From positions 1 to 37,950 of the forward strand of contig NZ_JAMFLH010000017.1 of assembly GCF_023501975.1 (NCBI RefSeq): a stretch of 37,950 nt of DNA, written 5' to 3'. Both the position numbers and the translations under genes were made by a program. Positions 27,438-36,034 of the stretch are shown here, piece after piece. The notes beneath the pieces are model-generated. The model was not told the origin of the DNA, did not search any database, and was given only the letters and a program-made list of their open reading frames with translations. Source of the stretch: Altererythrobacter sp. KTW20L. Lineage in GTDB: Bacteria; Pseudomonadota; Alphaproteobacteria; Sphingomonadales; Sphingomonadaceae. Position 1 is the stretch's first letter. The number at the start of each line of letters is the position of its first letter.

Positions 27438-27499
27438 GAGCCTGCAGTTCGGCACCTGGCAGGGATATATACAGCATCGCAACCCAGCGTTGCGAGTTG

Positions 27500-28414
27500 A
27501 TGATGCCGATGCGACCGGGAACAGGCATCAGGGAATTCGTCGAACGCTTTCCCGACGCAGACGCCTGTCTTGACCATATCTTCCGATCGAGATGGGGAGA
27601 CCACACGGCCTGTCCAAAATGCGGCCAGTTCGGCACCTGGGCCAAGGTGAAGGGCAAAAACTCCTATCGCCATTCGTGCCGCTCCCACATCAATGTCCTC
27701 AAAGGAACGATCTTTCACAAGTCGAACCTGCCGCTCAACCTGTGGTTCTATGCACTACTGCTGGCCGCCAATTCTTCCCACGGTGTGCGCGCTAGCTTCC
27801 TGCGCAAGCAGCTTGGTCTCGGTCTGAAAAGCTCGCACCGCCTGCTGGACGCTATCAGATGGCAAATGGCTGCCTACAGCCGTCCGACAATGGTGGGAGG
27901 CCCGGGCAAGAAGGTGACCATTGATGAGGCGCAGATTCAGAATATTACCTTGCCGGACCACTCCAGACAGTCGGTGATCGTCATGGGCATCGCATGTGAG
28001 GGCCTTCTGCTCTGCGGCATTTTGCCGGACCGAAAGAGGGCCACACTGGTGAGGAATATCGACAGGTTTGTCAGGCCCGGATCAACCATAGTGACCGACT
28101 GCTGGACAGGCTACCAGACCCTCAAGGAACTTGGGTGGGACCACATTGCGGTAAACCACCAGCGGGCGTTCCACGATTTCCAGGGCAATACGACCAACGA
28201 AGTCGAGACCTACTGGACGATCCTTAAACGCACGATCCGGGCATACCGTCAGATGAGCATCGTCAACCTACCTGCCCTGCTGGGCGAGGTGGAATTTCGC
28301 TATAACCGGAGACAATCCCCGGTCTCCATCTTCGACGAGATGATCGCCAAGCTAGACAGTTTTCCTGACGGCAACTTGAGCGCTCCAGTCCAGCGATATG
28401 TCTGGGACCCATGA
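27500..28414 (+). CDS. IS1595-family transposase
   Basis: 304 residues, normal length. N-terminal zinc ribbon CPKCG (38-42) paired with Cys60; the fourth Cys expected at CxxC is replaced by Ser-His (SCRSH), so metal binding may be weakened. The ISXO2-like DDE domain has acidic residues in IDEAQ (142-143), VTDCWTGY (Asp200) and TNEVETYW (Glu234/236), with the HQRAFHDFQGN motif between. Several ATGs cluster at 27500, 27503 and 27509; none has a strong ribosome-binding site. It overlaps the stop of the preceding fused frame (TGATG). Confidence 0.85.
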   Translation: MMPMRPGTGIREFVERFPDADACLDHIFRSRWGDHTACPKCGQFGTWAKVKGKNSYRHSCRSHINVLKGTIFHKSNLPLNLWFYALLLAANSSHGVRASFLRKQLGLGLKSSHRLLDAIRWQMAAYSRPTMVGGPGKKVTIDEAQIQNITLPDHSRQSVIVMGIACEGLLLCGILPDRKRATLVRNIDRFVRPGSTIVTDCWTGYQTLKELGWDHIAVNHQRAFHDFQGNTTNEVETYWTILKRTIRAYRQMSIVNLPALLGEVEFRYNRRQSPVSIFDEMIAKLDSFPDGNLSAPVQRYVWDP

Positions 28415-28490
28415 CCGTAAGTGGAACTGCGTTGTTCGCCAAGGGATGGGTACGCCCATCCGCGGGATGGACCCGCCAACTCACCCAGCA

Positions 28491-29069
28491 TTATCCTCCG
28501 GTGCCAAGCGCGCTCCATCTCTGCAAGACCGTTCGAACATACTGCGGGGTTTCCCCGTTCCGGGGAATCCGCCACGACCGCGACACCGCACCGGGACCGG
28601 CATTGTATGCCGCAAGGGCAAGGTGGACGGCGCCAAAGCGGTCAATCATCGCCCGCAGGTACCGGGCCCCGCCGTCAATGCTGGCATCCGGATCATACCG
28701 ATCATGCACTCCGAGATCACGGGCTGTTGCAGGCATCAGCTGCGCAAGGCCAACCGCGCCTGCCACGCTGACAGCCGACGGGTTGAAACGCGATTCTGTC
28801 CAGATGAGGGCACGCAGCAGGTTCGGAGGGAGCCCATGTCGCCGTTCCGCCTCCGCGATTGCAGGTAGGAAAAGCGCTTCGCGAAAGGACAAGGCAGCCT
28901 TAGTTGATGGATCGAAGACCTCCATAGGAGGGCGGGTGCCGTGATCGGACTCTGCAGGAGCTTTCGTCACATGCTCGTAAAGGGTGAACCCCGATGCCGC
29001 TACGGATCCGGAGGTGGCAAGCTCCAGCCCTAGCGCGATGATGGCGGCCAATGCTCTCCGATACCTCAT
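28491..29069 (-). CDS. Lytic transglycosylase (SLT domain, VirB1-like)
   Basis: A 192-residue peptidoglycan lytic transglycosylase. Signal peptide at residues 1-25 (MRYRR then hydrophobic, ending SVAAS). SLT domain at about 70-185: catalytic Glu92 in WTESRFNP, GLAQLMPATA, then ARYLRAMIDRFG and LALAAYNAGPGAV. Proteins of this size and layout open the cell wall for conjugation or secretion machinery (VirB1/TrbN type). Standing alone beside mobile-element debris, it may be a leftover of a conjugative element. The start ATG at 29069 has no strong SD. Convergent with the IS. Confidence 0.85.
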   Translation of the reverse strand: MRYRRALAAIIALGLELATSGSVAASGFTLYEHVTKAPAESDHGTRPPMEVFDPSTKAALSFREALFLPAIAEAERRHGLPPNLLRALIWTESRFNPSAVSVAGAVGLAQLMPATARDLGVHDRYDPDASIDGGARYLRAMIDRFGAVHLALAAYNAGPGAVSRSWRIPRNGETPQYVRTVLQRWSALGTGG

Positions 29070-29394
29070 CGTAACCCATGATTTGTTGCGTCGGTGATTT
29101 GGAACATATACAGAACAACTTCTGTAGGAAACCGGTTTTTGGCGGATTGAGAGATTTGGATTGGGTCGACCTGAGCTGACTTCCAATCGCTGCCAAGTCA
29201 GATCACCTCAGGTGACGAGTTGAAATTAGCGAAACGGGCTGGCCGGTTTGCGTGGTCTGGGCATGTCGGCCCCCTATCCTGGTTTTGCCGTCGGGTTAGC
29301 GGTACATTTGCTTTGACAGGAGTACTATAACCTAGGGCAGCTGCGATTCTGGATCTATCGAACAGCGTGCGCCATTATCTTGAGGACACCCGTC
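29070..29394. other. Non-coding stretch
   Basis: 325 bp between the transglycosylase start and the histidine kinase stop. No gene, tRNA or clear terminator was found. TTTGACAGGAG and CTATAACC near 29312-29332 look promoter-like, but their spacing is wrong for a sigma-70 pair. Confidence 0.4.
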
Positions 29395-31419
29395 TTATGC
29401 CCTGTCATCGTGTTTGGGGACGCTGAAGCAAATGGTGGTTCCAGACGGTCCCGTTTGCTCTACCCAGATTTTTCCCCCCATCCCTTCAATAAGGGTACGG
29501 CTGATCGCGAGACCGATCCCGAGCCCCCCTGCCTTCGAAGTGGAGAAAGATGAAAGGACTTCCAGTTCTGTGGCTGGAAAACCAGGCCCTTCGTCATGTA
29601 CGCAGACCTCCACAAGCCCCCCTTTACCTCGCCGCACGCTCACCGATATCTTTGGCGCGACAAATGAAGCTTCTAGTGCATTTCGAAAAAGGTTTCCGAG
29701 AATTTGCTGAATCTGAATGGGGTCAGCAAGGACTACTTCCGTTTCGATGTCATGCTTGCTTTCGACGCTGACCTTTGAACCTGGATTTGCAGCTTCGAAC
29801 TGGGTGATCGCGCTCCTGATTACTGCTGCTAGCGAGATCAGCTGGATTTGAGGCTGCCCGCTACCGATCTGGTTTCTCACCCTCCGAATTATCTCTCCGG
29901 CGCGATAAAGCTGTTCGCGCACAGCGGTCAGTGCCTCGACAAGGATTTCATTTGCCGGGTCACTTCGCCCCGTCAAAATGCGCATGCTGCCGCTCAGGTA
30001 GTTCGACGCTGCCGTAAGTGGTTGGCTGAGCTCATGCGCGATGGTCGCAGCAACCGCCTTCAGTGCATCAAGCTTAGATAGCAGACCAACCTGCTGCCGA
30101 AGTGATTCCAGCAACTTGCCTGGTGTGATGTCCTGATCGGTCCCGTGCATGCCGAGAACTTCTCCGGCAGCACCGAAGTCAGCAATTGCAACAACATGCC
30201 GGTGAGTGATGGCGCCGCTCGGCAGACGTACGGCCAGTTCGAATTCCTGCTGGCCTCCGAATGTCCTGCACTGCTCCAGAGCAGCCTGAAATGCTGCGAT
30301 GCCGTGCGGACCGACCAACTGCGATAAATCCATTCGGGACAGGCGATTTTCGGCGCTCGGTCGTTCGTACATCGTGCACAAATCCTCGGACCACACGAAT
30401 TCCTCTCGCTGCAGATCATATCTCCAGTCACCGAGTTTGGCGATTTGCTGGGCATTTCGCAGCCGGGAGTTGGCTGCCATTATCTCGGTTTCATGGGACT
30501 TTCGTCGCCGGCCGAGAACGAAAGTCAGCCACGCTGCAACCATTGTTGCGAGCGATATTAGCGCACCTCCAAGATAATAGCCGATTGCCCTACTTCGGAC
30601 AGGACCCAGCACCTCATCAGCGGACACGCCTGAGGTTACGAAGATTCCATACTGCGGTAACCGGCGGTGGCTAAAATATCGAACCAGGCCGTCTAGCGAA
30701 CTGGGTCCGAGGTAAGTTCCGTAAGGGTTTTTCTCTTGCATCTGCATCACCAGCGTACCCTGCAGATCTTCTCCGAAGCTTAGCGCATTGCCTTCGCGTC
30801 TGGCGAGAGTGATCCCGTCCAGATTGATAACTGAAACAAGGTCAGTTGTGTTGAGCTCAGCATTTTGCAAAAAGCTCGTCAGTTCCTTCGGAAGTATCCG
30901 GATGCTTACGATACCTCCCATGCTTCCGTCAGCCAGATTGACCCGGCGCGTCAGCAGCAAGAGCCATTCTTCGCTACCATTGGAACGTGAAGGATGGCTA
31001 ACAAACAGCGTGGTCGAATTGTTTGACAGGTGTTGTCTAAAAAAATCAGCCTCATATACGTTCAACGATTGCGGAGGGGGCGCCACGGTGGTTGCGATCA
31101 GATCACCCGCGCGATTGAACACGCTGATCTCGCTTAAGCCGGGAGCACGCAGCGCGGCATCATCGATCGTGAGTACTGCCGGGCGAGTTGACGAGGCTAG
31201 CTCGAGACTGGGGGCATACTGTTCGCTAATGAAAGTCCCCGCGAGTTCCGCTCCCTCGAGGGTGCGCCTGACATACTGCTCAAACGCGATAACTCTATGT
31301 ATATTGGTTCTGACCGCAGCGTTAATAGCCTGGCGTTCCTCGTACCTCACCTGGCTGAATACAAAGATCCAAACAAGAAGAACTATGCCGATCGAAGCGA
31401 CCGCAGGTCCCCATTTCAT
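29395..31419 (-). CDS. Membrane histidine kinase with dCache-like sensor and PAS domain (FixL-like kinase core)
   Basis: 674 residues. TM1 at about 4-22, an extracytoplasmic PDC/dCache-like domain (about 25-275; YEADFFRQH, GGIVSIRILPKEL), TM2 at 280-302, a PAS domain (about 322-432, ending GTDQDITP), then HisKA with phospho-acceptor His462 in IAHELSQPL. The ATPase domain has NLFRNALEAS, DEGPGF and GGLGIGLAISRTL. The HELxQPL box is typical of FixL/DctB-type kinases that pair with FixJ-type regulators. ATG at 31419 is chosen for AGGA six bases upstream; ATG at 31443 is the alternative. Immediately upstream lies only a remnant of a FixJ-like regulator. Confidence 0.88.
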   Translation of the reverse strand: MKWGPAVASIGIVLLVWIFVFSQVRYEERQAINAAVRTNIHRVIAFEQYVRRTLEGAELAGTFISEQYAPSLELASSTRPAVLTIDDAALRAPGLSEISVFNRAGDLIATTVAPPPQSLNVYEADFFRQHLSNNSTTLFVSHPSRSNGSEEWLLLLTRRVNLADGSMGGIVSIRILPKELTSFLQNAELNTTDLVSVINLDGITLARREGNALSFGEDLQGTLVMQMQEKNPYGTYLGPSSLDGLVRYFSHRRLPQYGIFVTSGVSADEVLGPVRSRAIGYYLGGALISLATMVAAWLTFVLGRRRKSHETEIMAANSRLRNAQQIAKLGDWRYDLQREEFVWSEDLCTMYERPSAENRLSRMDLSQLVGPHGIAAFQAALEQCRTFGGQQEFELAVRLPSGAITHRHVVAIADFGAAGEVLGMHGTDQDITPGKLLESLRQQVGLLSKLDALKAVAATIAHELSQPLTAASNYLSGSMRILTGRSDPANEILVEALTAVREQLYRAGEIIRRVRNQIGSGQPQIQLISLAAVIRSAITQFEAANPGSKVSVESKHDIETEVVLADPIQIQQILGNLFRNALEASFVAPKISVSVRRGKGGLVEVCVHDEGPGFPATELEVLSSFSTSKAGGLGIGLAISRTLIEGMGGKIWVEQTGPSGTTICFSVPKHDDRA

Positions 31420-31537
31420 CGATGATCCTGGGAAGCGAGTCATGATCCAAGCAGCAAGGGTGGGGAAACGACACCCAGTCCGGTTCGGGCCAGTCTCACT
31501 TTGAGCAGCAGGAAGCGGCGACTGATAGCTGACCGCG

Positions 31538-31675
31538 TCAGAGCGGCCTCACGCCAGCGACTGTTGCGATTCGCAAAACTTCCGCCGGCAACTTTGCGCA
31601 CAGTCGCTCCATAAGGTTCACCAAATACTGTTCCGCCGTTCGAACGCTAAAGCCGAGTAGGTGCGGTACACCTGC
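31538..31675 (-). pseudogene. Remnant of a FixJ-type response regulator (HTH part)
   Basis: About 43 residues before a TGA at 31538 read HLLGFSVRTAEQYLVN, then LMERLCAKLP and EVLRIATVAGVRP. This lines up with the end of the intact regulator at 34619 (HRLGISFRTVELHRSK, ALAKLGVK, EVVAIATAAEVEP), i.e. the recognition helix and end of a LuxR/FixJ HTH. No receiver domain or upstream HTH half was found in any frame nearby. It sits just upstream of the kinase gene on the same strand, as a cognate regulator might. Confidence 0.6.
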
Positions 31676-32338
31676 CGGGGAAGCCTGCACCGGACCCTGC
31701 CAGCGTCGCGCGCTGGTCCACCCATCGGCTGTTCACGTGGATAGATTGAAGCGCTGACCAGGGTATCATGGTTTCAACATTTGTCAGGCCATTTCCCTCA
31801 CCGGGTGAAGGCACAGTTTGCGGCATTGCACTGACGCCATAGCTTTGGACAATTTCCAGCTGGGAATTTTCGTCCGCTGACTTCTTTGCCGGGGCGAAGA
31901 ACCGGTGCAGCCACTCATTGATGTTCACCGACGCCCAGAAGGCGTTCGTCACCAAGCAGGGTGTTTTGCTGGCGCTTGGCGCGGGGATCTGCCCTCACGC
32001 ATGCAGCAACAAACGGCGTCTGGCTCGTAGAAGTACGATCGGCGCCTGAGTGGTTCCTTTAGGCTTCAAAGACTAGGTCAGTCTCGGGTGCCGTTCCCCA
32101 GTTGTGCTTACCCCCAGGCAACTTCGGCACCCACTTTTTCCACCCAAGACCAAAAATCTGATAGATTATCTATGGTGGCACGAGCCGGACCTCTTGCCGC
32201 AATGTGATCATTGATAGTCCGAGCCCATCAAAGCCTAAAAAAGCGGGCGTCTTACCTGTCGACAGTGGATGACACTCGTCCTCCCGATCCGCCAAAGCAA
32301 GTGCTGGCAGGGGTGGCTTCACCTATCCGTCGATCACC
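31676..32338. other. Apparently gene-free stretch between the two kinase genes
   Basis: About 660 bp with no recognised gene. A leftward 102-residue frame (31647-31955, GTG start) begins VTNAFWASVNINEWLHRFFAP with gene-like codon use, but resembles no family I know; it could be a small or decayed gene. At 32161-32173 lies a perfect AT-rich palindrome, ATAGAT-T-ATCTAT, of operator type. The rest appears to be eroded accessory DNA. Confidence 0.4.
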
Positions 32339-33481
32339 CTATCGGTTGACTGCTTCGTTCACCAGCTCCCCCGCGCAAGGCACTCCGGTGGGGATTCTGA
32401 ACCGGAAAGTTGCTCCACGGTTGCGGTTGTTTTCAGCAACCAGTTTCCCCGAATGAGCCTCGACAATCGTCCTGCATATGGAAAGACCGATACCTGTTCC
32501 GTCCGGCCTTGACGAAACGAACGGTTCGAACAGGGACGCCATGACTTCCGCCGATATCCCTGACCCGGTATCGCAAACCGCGACCTCGGCCTGGCCATCC
32601 ACTTCAGCAGACGTAACCGTGATTTCCCGGAATTCCATCCCCGCCGTTGCAATGCAGGCGTTGCTGATCAGGTTGATAACTACCTGCTGGATCTGGACGG
32701 GATCGCCGAAGCCCTGCAGCCCTTCCTGCAGGACGTAACGTACCCTGATCCCTTCAGGCGAGCCCGCCAGGGCAATCCTGCAAGCCTCGACGATCTGGTC
32801 ATTCAAAGCGAAATGAAAGGCCGTTATGTTCGACTTGGCAGTCAACCTGCGGATCGCCCTGATGATATTGCCGGATTTCAGGGTACACCGTTCAATGCCA
32901 TCCAGGATTTCCTCCTGCTCGCTCGCGATCTGTTCGCGCTCGCTACCTTTGGCCCCAGAGAGATTCCGCAGCGCCGCTACATACAAGGCAATGGCGGCAA
33001 GTGGCTGATTGAGTTCGTGGGCCAGGGTAGATCCCGTTGCCTCGATCGCGCTAACCCGTGACAGGTGGATATGTTGGGACTGGAGAGCCTGCAACTGCAG
33101 TTGCGCCTCCTTTTCCCTCGTAATGTCCTGCTTCGTGCCAAAGATCTTGGTTGCGCGACTGCTCTCCTGTTGGACATCTCCGGTTATCCTGATCCAGCGC
33201 AGATTTTTGCATTGGGTCCTGATCGCCACATCTACATTGAAGCTCGAACAGGTTGCGATTGCTTGGGCCCGGCGCCTTTCCATCTCTCGGCGAGAGTTGG
33301 GTTCATAACACGCAAGCGTCGCCGCCCGATCAATCACCGAGCCGACAGGTAGGTCGAACATTTCGTATACCGCCGGGGTCCAGGTCAGTCTTTCGGTCAA
33401 GAGATCGCATTCCCAAACTCCGATTTTCCCGAGTTTGGAAATCCTATCGTACATCTTTTGGAGCTCGGATGGTGTTTTCAC
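32339..33481 (-). CDS. Soluble PAS-domain histidine kinase (FixL-like)
   Basis: 380 residues without membrane segments. A PAS domain at about 12-122 (LGKIGVWECDLLTERLTW, ending FGTKQDITREKE), then HisKA with His155 in LAHELNQPL, and an ATPase domain (NLISNACIAT, DTGSGIS, GTGIGLSICRTI). Same FixL-type H-box as the kinase at 29395 but no transmembrane sensor, so it should respond to an internal signal. No haem-binding PAS His was identified with certainty. Start is GTG at 33481 with AGGA four bases upstream; ATG at 33454 is possible. TATAAT stands about 20 bases before the start, a good -10. Confidence 0.87.
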   Translation of the reverse strand: MKTPSELQKMYDRISKLGKIGVWECDLLTERLTWTPAVYEMFDLPVGSVIDRAATLACYEPNSRREMERRRAQAIATCSSFNVDVAIRTQCKNLRWIRITGDVQQESSRATKIFGTKQDITREKEAQLQLQALQSQHIHLSRVSAIEATGSTLAHELNQPLAAIALYVAALRNLSGAKGSEREQIASEQEEILDGIERCTLKSGNIIRAIRRLTAKSNITAFHFALNDQIVEACRIALAGSPEGIRVRYVLQEGLQGFGDPVQIQQVVINLISNACIATAGMEFREITVTSAEVDGQAEVAVCDTGSGISAEVMASLFEPFVSSRPDGTGIGLSICRTIVEAHSGKLVAENNRNRGATFRFRIPTGVPCAGELVNEAVNR

Positions 33482-33992
33482 TAGGTCCTGTCTCCAATTA
33501 TAGCAGTGGAGTTAATTATAACGGGCCTCGCGTTGAAAAAACTAGGCGCTACTGGAATGCGCGTTATCAGATTAACAATGGAAAGTGCTGGCAACCTGCC
33601 AATAGGAAGTTCTATCTTCTTTTGCGTCCCGGCCCTGTATCAAGTCTTGTCTGTCCGGAGGTTGTTGGCGCGTCTGGATCGACAGCGCCTTGACCCTCAG
33701 GCATTGAGTTGACGCAGCTTGGCATACCCAAGGGAGCACTCGCGGAGTGGATACTATACCTGCCCTCTCATCGCTCGACTCGAATTCCGGCTTACATGGG
33801 CGCACAAGGCCTTGATGCGCAAGTTTACGGGAACGAGCCCCGGCCTGCCATCAGCAAGGAGCACCGCGACCCTCCCCTGGTGGCGCGCATTTATCGGACC
33901 GGCTGCTTGCCGAACGGTTAATGCGTCCCGCGTAGATCTGACAGATTTCGCTCCCCGCAGATAAGTGCAATTGACGCATCAAGGAGGGGCCA
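33482..33992. other. Intergenic region with promoter-like direct repeats
   Basis: About 510 bp between divergent genes. AATTATA occurs twice, 18 bp apart, at about 33495-33520; read leftward each gives TATAAT, one at the right distance for the kinase. On the other side TTGACG at 33971-33976 and a strong AGGAGG serve the PilZ gene. A rightward 68-residue frame from 33506 has no family resemblance and unlike codon use, so it is not called. Confidence 0.45.
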
Positions 33993-34622
33993 ATGCGCAA
34001 AGCTCTTATCGCAAGACCGATCGCACGCAATTTTATCAACCAGAACCAAATCCAGGAGATCGCAGACCGGAGGGACGAACTTCGCGTCCAAACAGTGATG
34101 CGGGTCGCTCGTATTATCGCCGATCGGGACGAGGGACTGGTGTGCGTAAAGAACCTGTCGGACACTGGGGCGTGTCTTCGGCTCAGTATACCAGTACGCC
34201 TGGGTGAAAAGCTGACCCTTGAAATGGTGGAAGGCGAGGCGATATCCGCGAGCATCATCTGGACAGATGGACGCGAGTGCGGGCTGCGCTTTGACCAAAG
34301 TATCGATTGCGCAGAGCTACTTTCCCGGCGGACCAGTTCTGCCGAGCGGGGCATCAGCCGACCCCTCCGCCTGAACATATCGAAGCCAGCAGTGGTCAGG
34401 AGCGAGTGCGGCCTTCTTCTGGCGGCGGTGGAAGACGTTTCGCACCGTGGCATGAAGATCAGGCACGACGGCAGCCTGAACAAGAATATGGTCGTCAAGG
34501 TCACTCTGCCATCAGGCCTCGCACGCAGCGGGGTGGTGCGCTGGTCACGCGGCAATATCGCCGGCGTCCTGTTGTTGGAACCATTCTGCACCGATGAGCT
34601 GGGCTCATCGCGTGCGCTCTAG
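33993..34622 (+). CDS. Tandem PilZ-domain protein
   Basis: 209 residues with two PilZ-like domains. First (about 25-105): RRDELR gives the RxxxR switch (Arg27, Arg31) and NLSDTGA the D/NxSxxG motif, so cyclic di-GMP binding is likely. Second (about 120-200): RPLRLN, then DVSHRGMKI, and the closing SGVVRWSRGNIAGVLL. Probably a cyclic di-GMP effector. Strong SD AGGAGG six bases before ATG. Its TAG stop shares the four bases CTAG (34619-34622) with the stop of the convergent response regulator, so the two messages overlap tail to tail. Confidence 0.88.
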   Translation: MRKALIARPIARNFINQNQIQEIADRRDELRVQTVMRVARIIADRDEGLVCVKNLSDTGACLRLSIPVRLGEKLTLEMVEGEAISASIIWTDGRECGLRFDQSIDCAELLSRRTSSAERGISRPLRLNISKPAVVRSECGLLLAAVEDVSHRGMKIRHDGSLNKNMVVKVTLPSGLARSGVVRWSRGNIAGVLLLEPFCTDELGSSRAL

Positions 34623-35314
34623 TCAATCACTTTGCTGCGGCGGTCGTGATATTGGAGCAGCAGACTGCCAGGTTCAACTTCAGCCGCTGTGGCAATCGCC
34701 ACAACCTCGCCCACGCTCTTGACCCCCAATTTGGCCAGCGCTTTGCTACGGTGCAATTCCACCGTTCGGAAAGAAATCCCCAAGCGATGGGCCATCTGTT
34801 TGTTGCCAGCGCCCTCCATCAGCATTTCAATAACCTGACACTCGCGTTTCGATAATCGGCCGAACAGCAGGCGGGCGTTATCCCGGCGAAGCCACCGGTG
34901 CGCGGCCTGGTCCAGGGCAGTGAAGGCTTGTTCAAGCGCCTGTGTGAGAATATCGGCAGCGAACGGTTTTTCGATAAATTCCATTGCCCCCAATTTGATC
35001 GCTCGCACAGCAGTCGACACGTTTCCGTGCGCGGTCAACATTATGACTGGCCACTCGAAATCGCGCTCGGCAAGTGTTTCGAGAACCTGAAATCCGTCGA
35101 GTTCGGCCATCCGGATGTCGAGCAGGATCGGCCCCGGAACAAGGTGAGGCAGTTCGTCGATGAAATCCTGCGGAGAACCAAATGAGCGGGGCGTAAGAGA
35201 TACGCTCGTAAGGAGGAAATGGAGCGAAGTGCGGATATCACGATCGTCATCAACGATGTACACGTATCGATCGGCTGACGGCATATCATGGGCGACCTTC
35301 GTCGGATTCTCCAT
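34619..35314 (-). CDS. FixJ-family response regulator
   Basis: 231 residues from ATG at 35314. Receiver domain at about 15-130: acidic pair in IVDDD, phospho-acceptor Asp66 in LLDIRM, conserved Thr/Ala in MLTAHG, Lys116 in IEKPF. Then a LuxR/FixJ HTH (about 155-220): LSKRECQVIEMLMEGAGNK and LGISFRTVELHRSKALAKLG. Likely partner of one or both FixL-like kinases on this strand, which have no other intact regulator here. AAGGA five bases upstream favours this start; ATG at 35320 or 35284 is possible. Confidence 0.9.
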   Translation of the reverse strand: MENPTKVAHDMPSADRYVYIVDDDRDIRTSLHFLLTSVSLTPRSFGSPQDFIDELPHLVPGPILLDIRMAELDGFQVLETLAERDFEWPVIMLTAHGNVSTAVRAIKLGAMEFIEKPFAADILTQALEQAFTALDQAAHRWLRRDNARLLFGRLSKRECQVIEMLMEGAGNKQMAHRLGISFRTVELHRSKALAKLGVKSVGEVVAIATAAEVEPGSLLLQYHDRRSKVID

Positions 35315-35589
35315 CCCCATCCTTTCGAATTAAATAGATCCCTTGTACCCAGGGATTATCGACCCATCCTGCCAGCAGTGCGGTTCTTCCTTTTCTCCCA
35401 AGGCTCAATCCGCGACATGGCAAAAAGTTCCCGCAATTTGGCTTGCCCACCATACTTCCGTCGTCAGACCGGCCCTGGGGTACTGTCAGACTAACCCCAT
35501 TTTGGTTCATTGCCTTAACCGGCTCCCGCTTTCATGGCACGACTCCTGGCCCAGCCAAGGAAATCTAAGGCCGAAAACTCCATCTGCGA
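35315..35589. other. Non-coding stretch
   Basis: 275 bp upstream of the regulator. It should hold its promoter, but no firm -35/-10 pair is seen. A leftward 74-residue frame (35286-35510) overlaps the regulator start and shows no family resemblance. Confidence 0.35.
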
Positions 35590-35922
35590 ATGGTCCAGTT
35601 TTCAGGCGGCAGAGCAGCCCTTTGCAAGGGTTACTTCGGCAACGGTCCACAATACGACTCACCGTCGTCGGACACAGGGGCAATCCACCTCGTCAGGCTG
35701 GGTCTTGCAGAAGGTATTGAAACCGCTCTGGCCGCAGCAGAGATGTTCGGCATTCCATGCTGGGCGGCTCTTGCCAATCAGAGCTTCGGTCGCGTCTCGA
35801 TACCGGCCAGCGTCCGCGAATTGCGCCTGTTTCTCGATAACGATGACGCGCCAGGCGCATTCCCGGACCGGGTGCGAAATCGTCTCCCATGTTCCTGTGA
35901 CACCGGAGTTTGGCTGGAATGA
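35590..35922 (+). pseudogene. Fragment of a Toprim-domain (DUF7146/Toprim_3-type) protein
   Basis: 110 residues. From about residue 37 it reads LGLAEGIETALAAAEMFG, IPCWAALANQSFG, then SIPASVRELRLF and LDNDDAPG. The AEGIETALAA and DNDAPG signatures are the glutamate and DxD parts of the Toprim domain in the primase-like proteins carried by plasmids and ICEs of sphingomonads. The normal protein is about 300 residues or more; the zinc-finger and N-terminal primase part is missing and the last 20 residues are off-family. No ribosome-binding site. A relic of a conjugative element. Confidence 0.7.
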
Positions 35923-36034
35923 TGAGCTCATGACACGCCAGGAGCATCAGATCCGGCCTCCTTTCCCAGAGGAGAGGCGGCATGGGCCCCGGTGAGGCCG
36001 GCGGATGAGCCATGGCCTTGTCAGGAGGTTTGCC

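Larger units (their letters stand above)
26956..28430 (+). mobile_element. IS1595-family insertion(s), boundaries uncertain
   Basis: Sequence from where integrase homology stops to just past the transposase gene. It includes a remnant of one IS1595-type transposase (27312-27437) followed by a nearly complete second one (27500-28414). No terminal inverted repeats or target-site duplication could be found by eye, so the ends are approximate. 26956-27311 has no recognisable gene content. Confidence 0.55.

Noticed and set aside
27057-27482. Leftward 141-residue frame in the IS1595 region
   Set aside because: Antisense to the transposase remnant, with no start signal or family resemblance.
31647-31955. 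Leftward 102-residue frame
   Set aside because: The beginning has gene-like codons, but no family is recognised and its end overlaps the regulator remnant in another frame; kept only as a note in the intergenic entry.
33506-33712. 68-residue rightward frame upstream of the PilZ gene
   Set aside because: AT-rich codons unlike the neighbours and no domain; it overlaps the kinase promoter.
35286-35510. 74-residue leftward frame upstream of the regulator
   Set aside because: Overlaps the regulator start, with no resemblance to any family.
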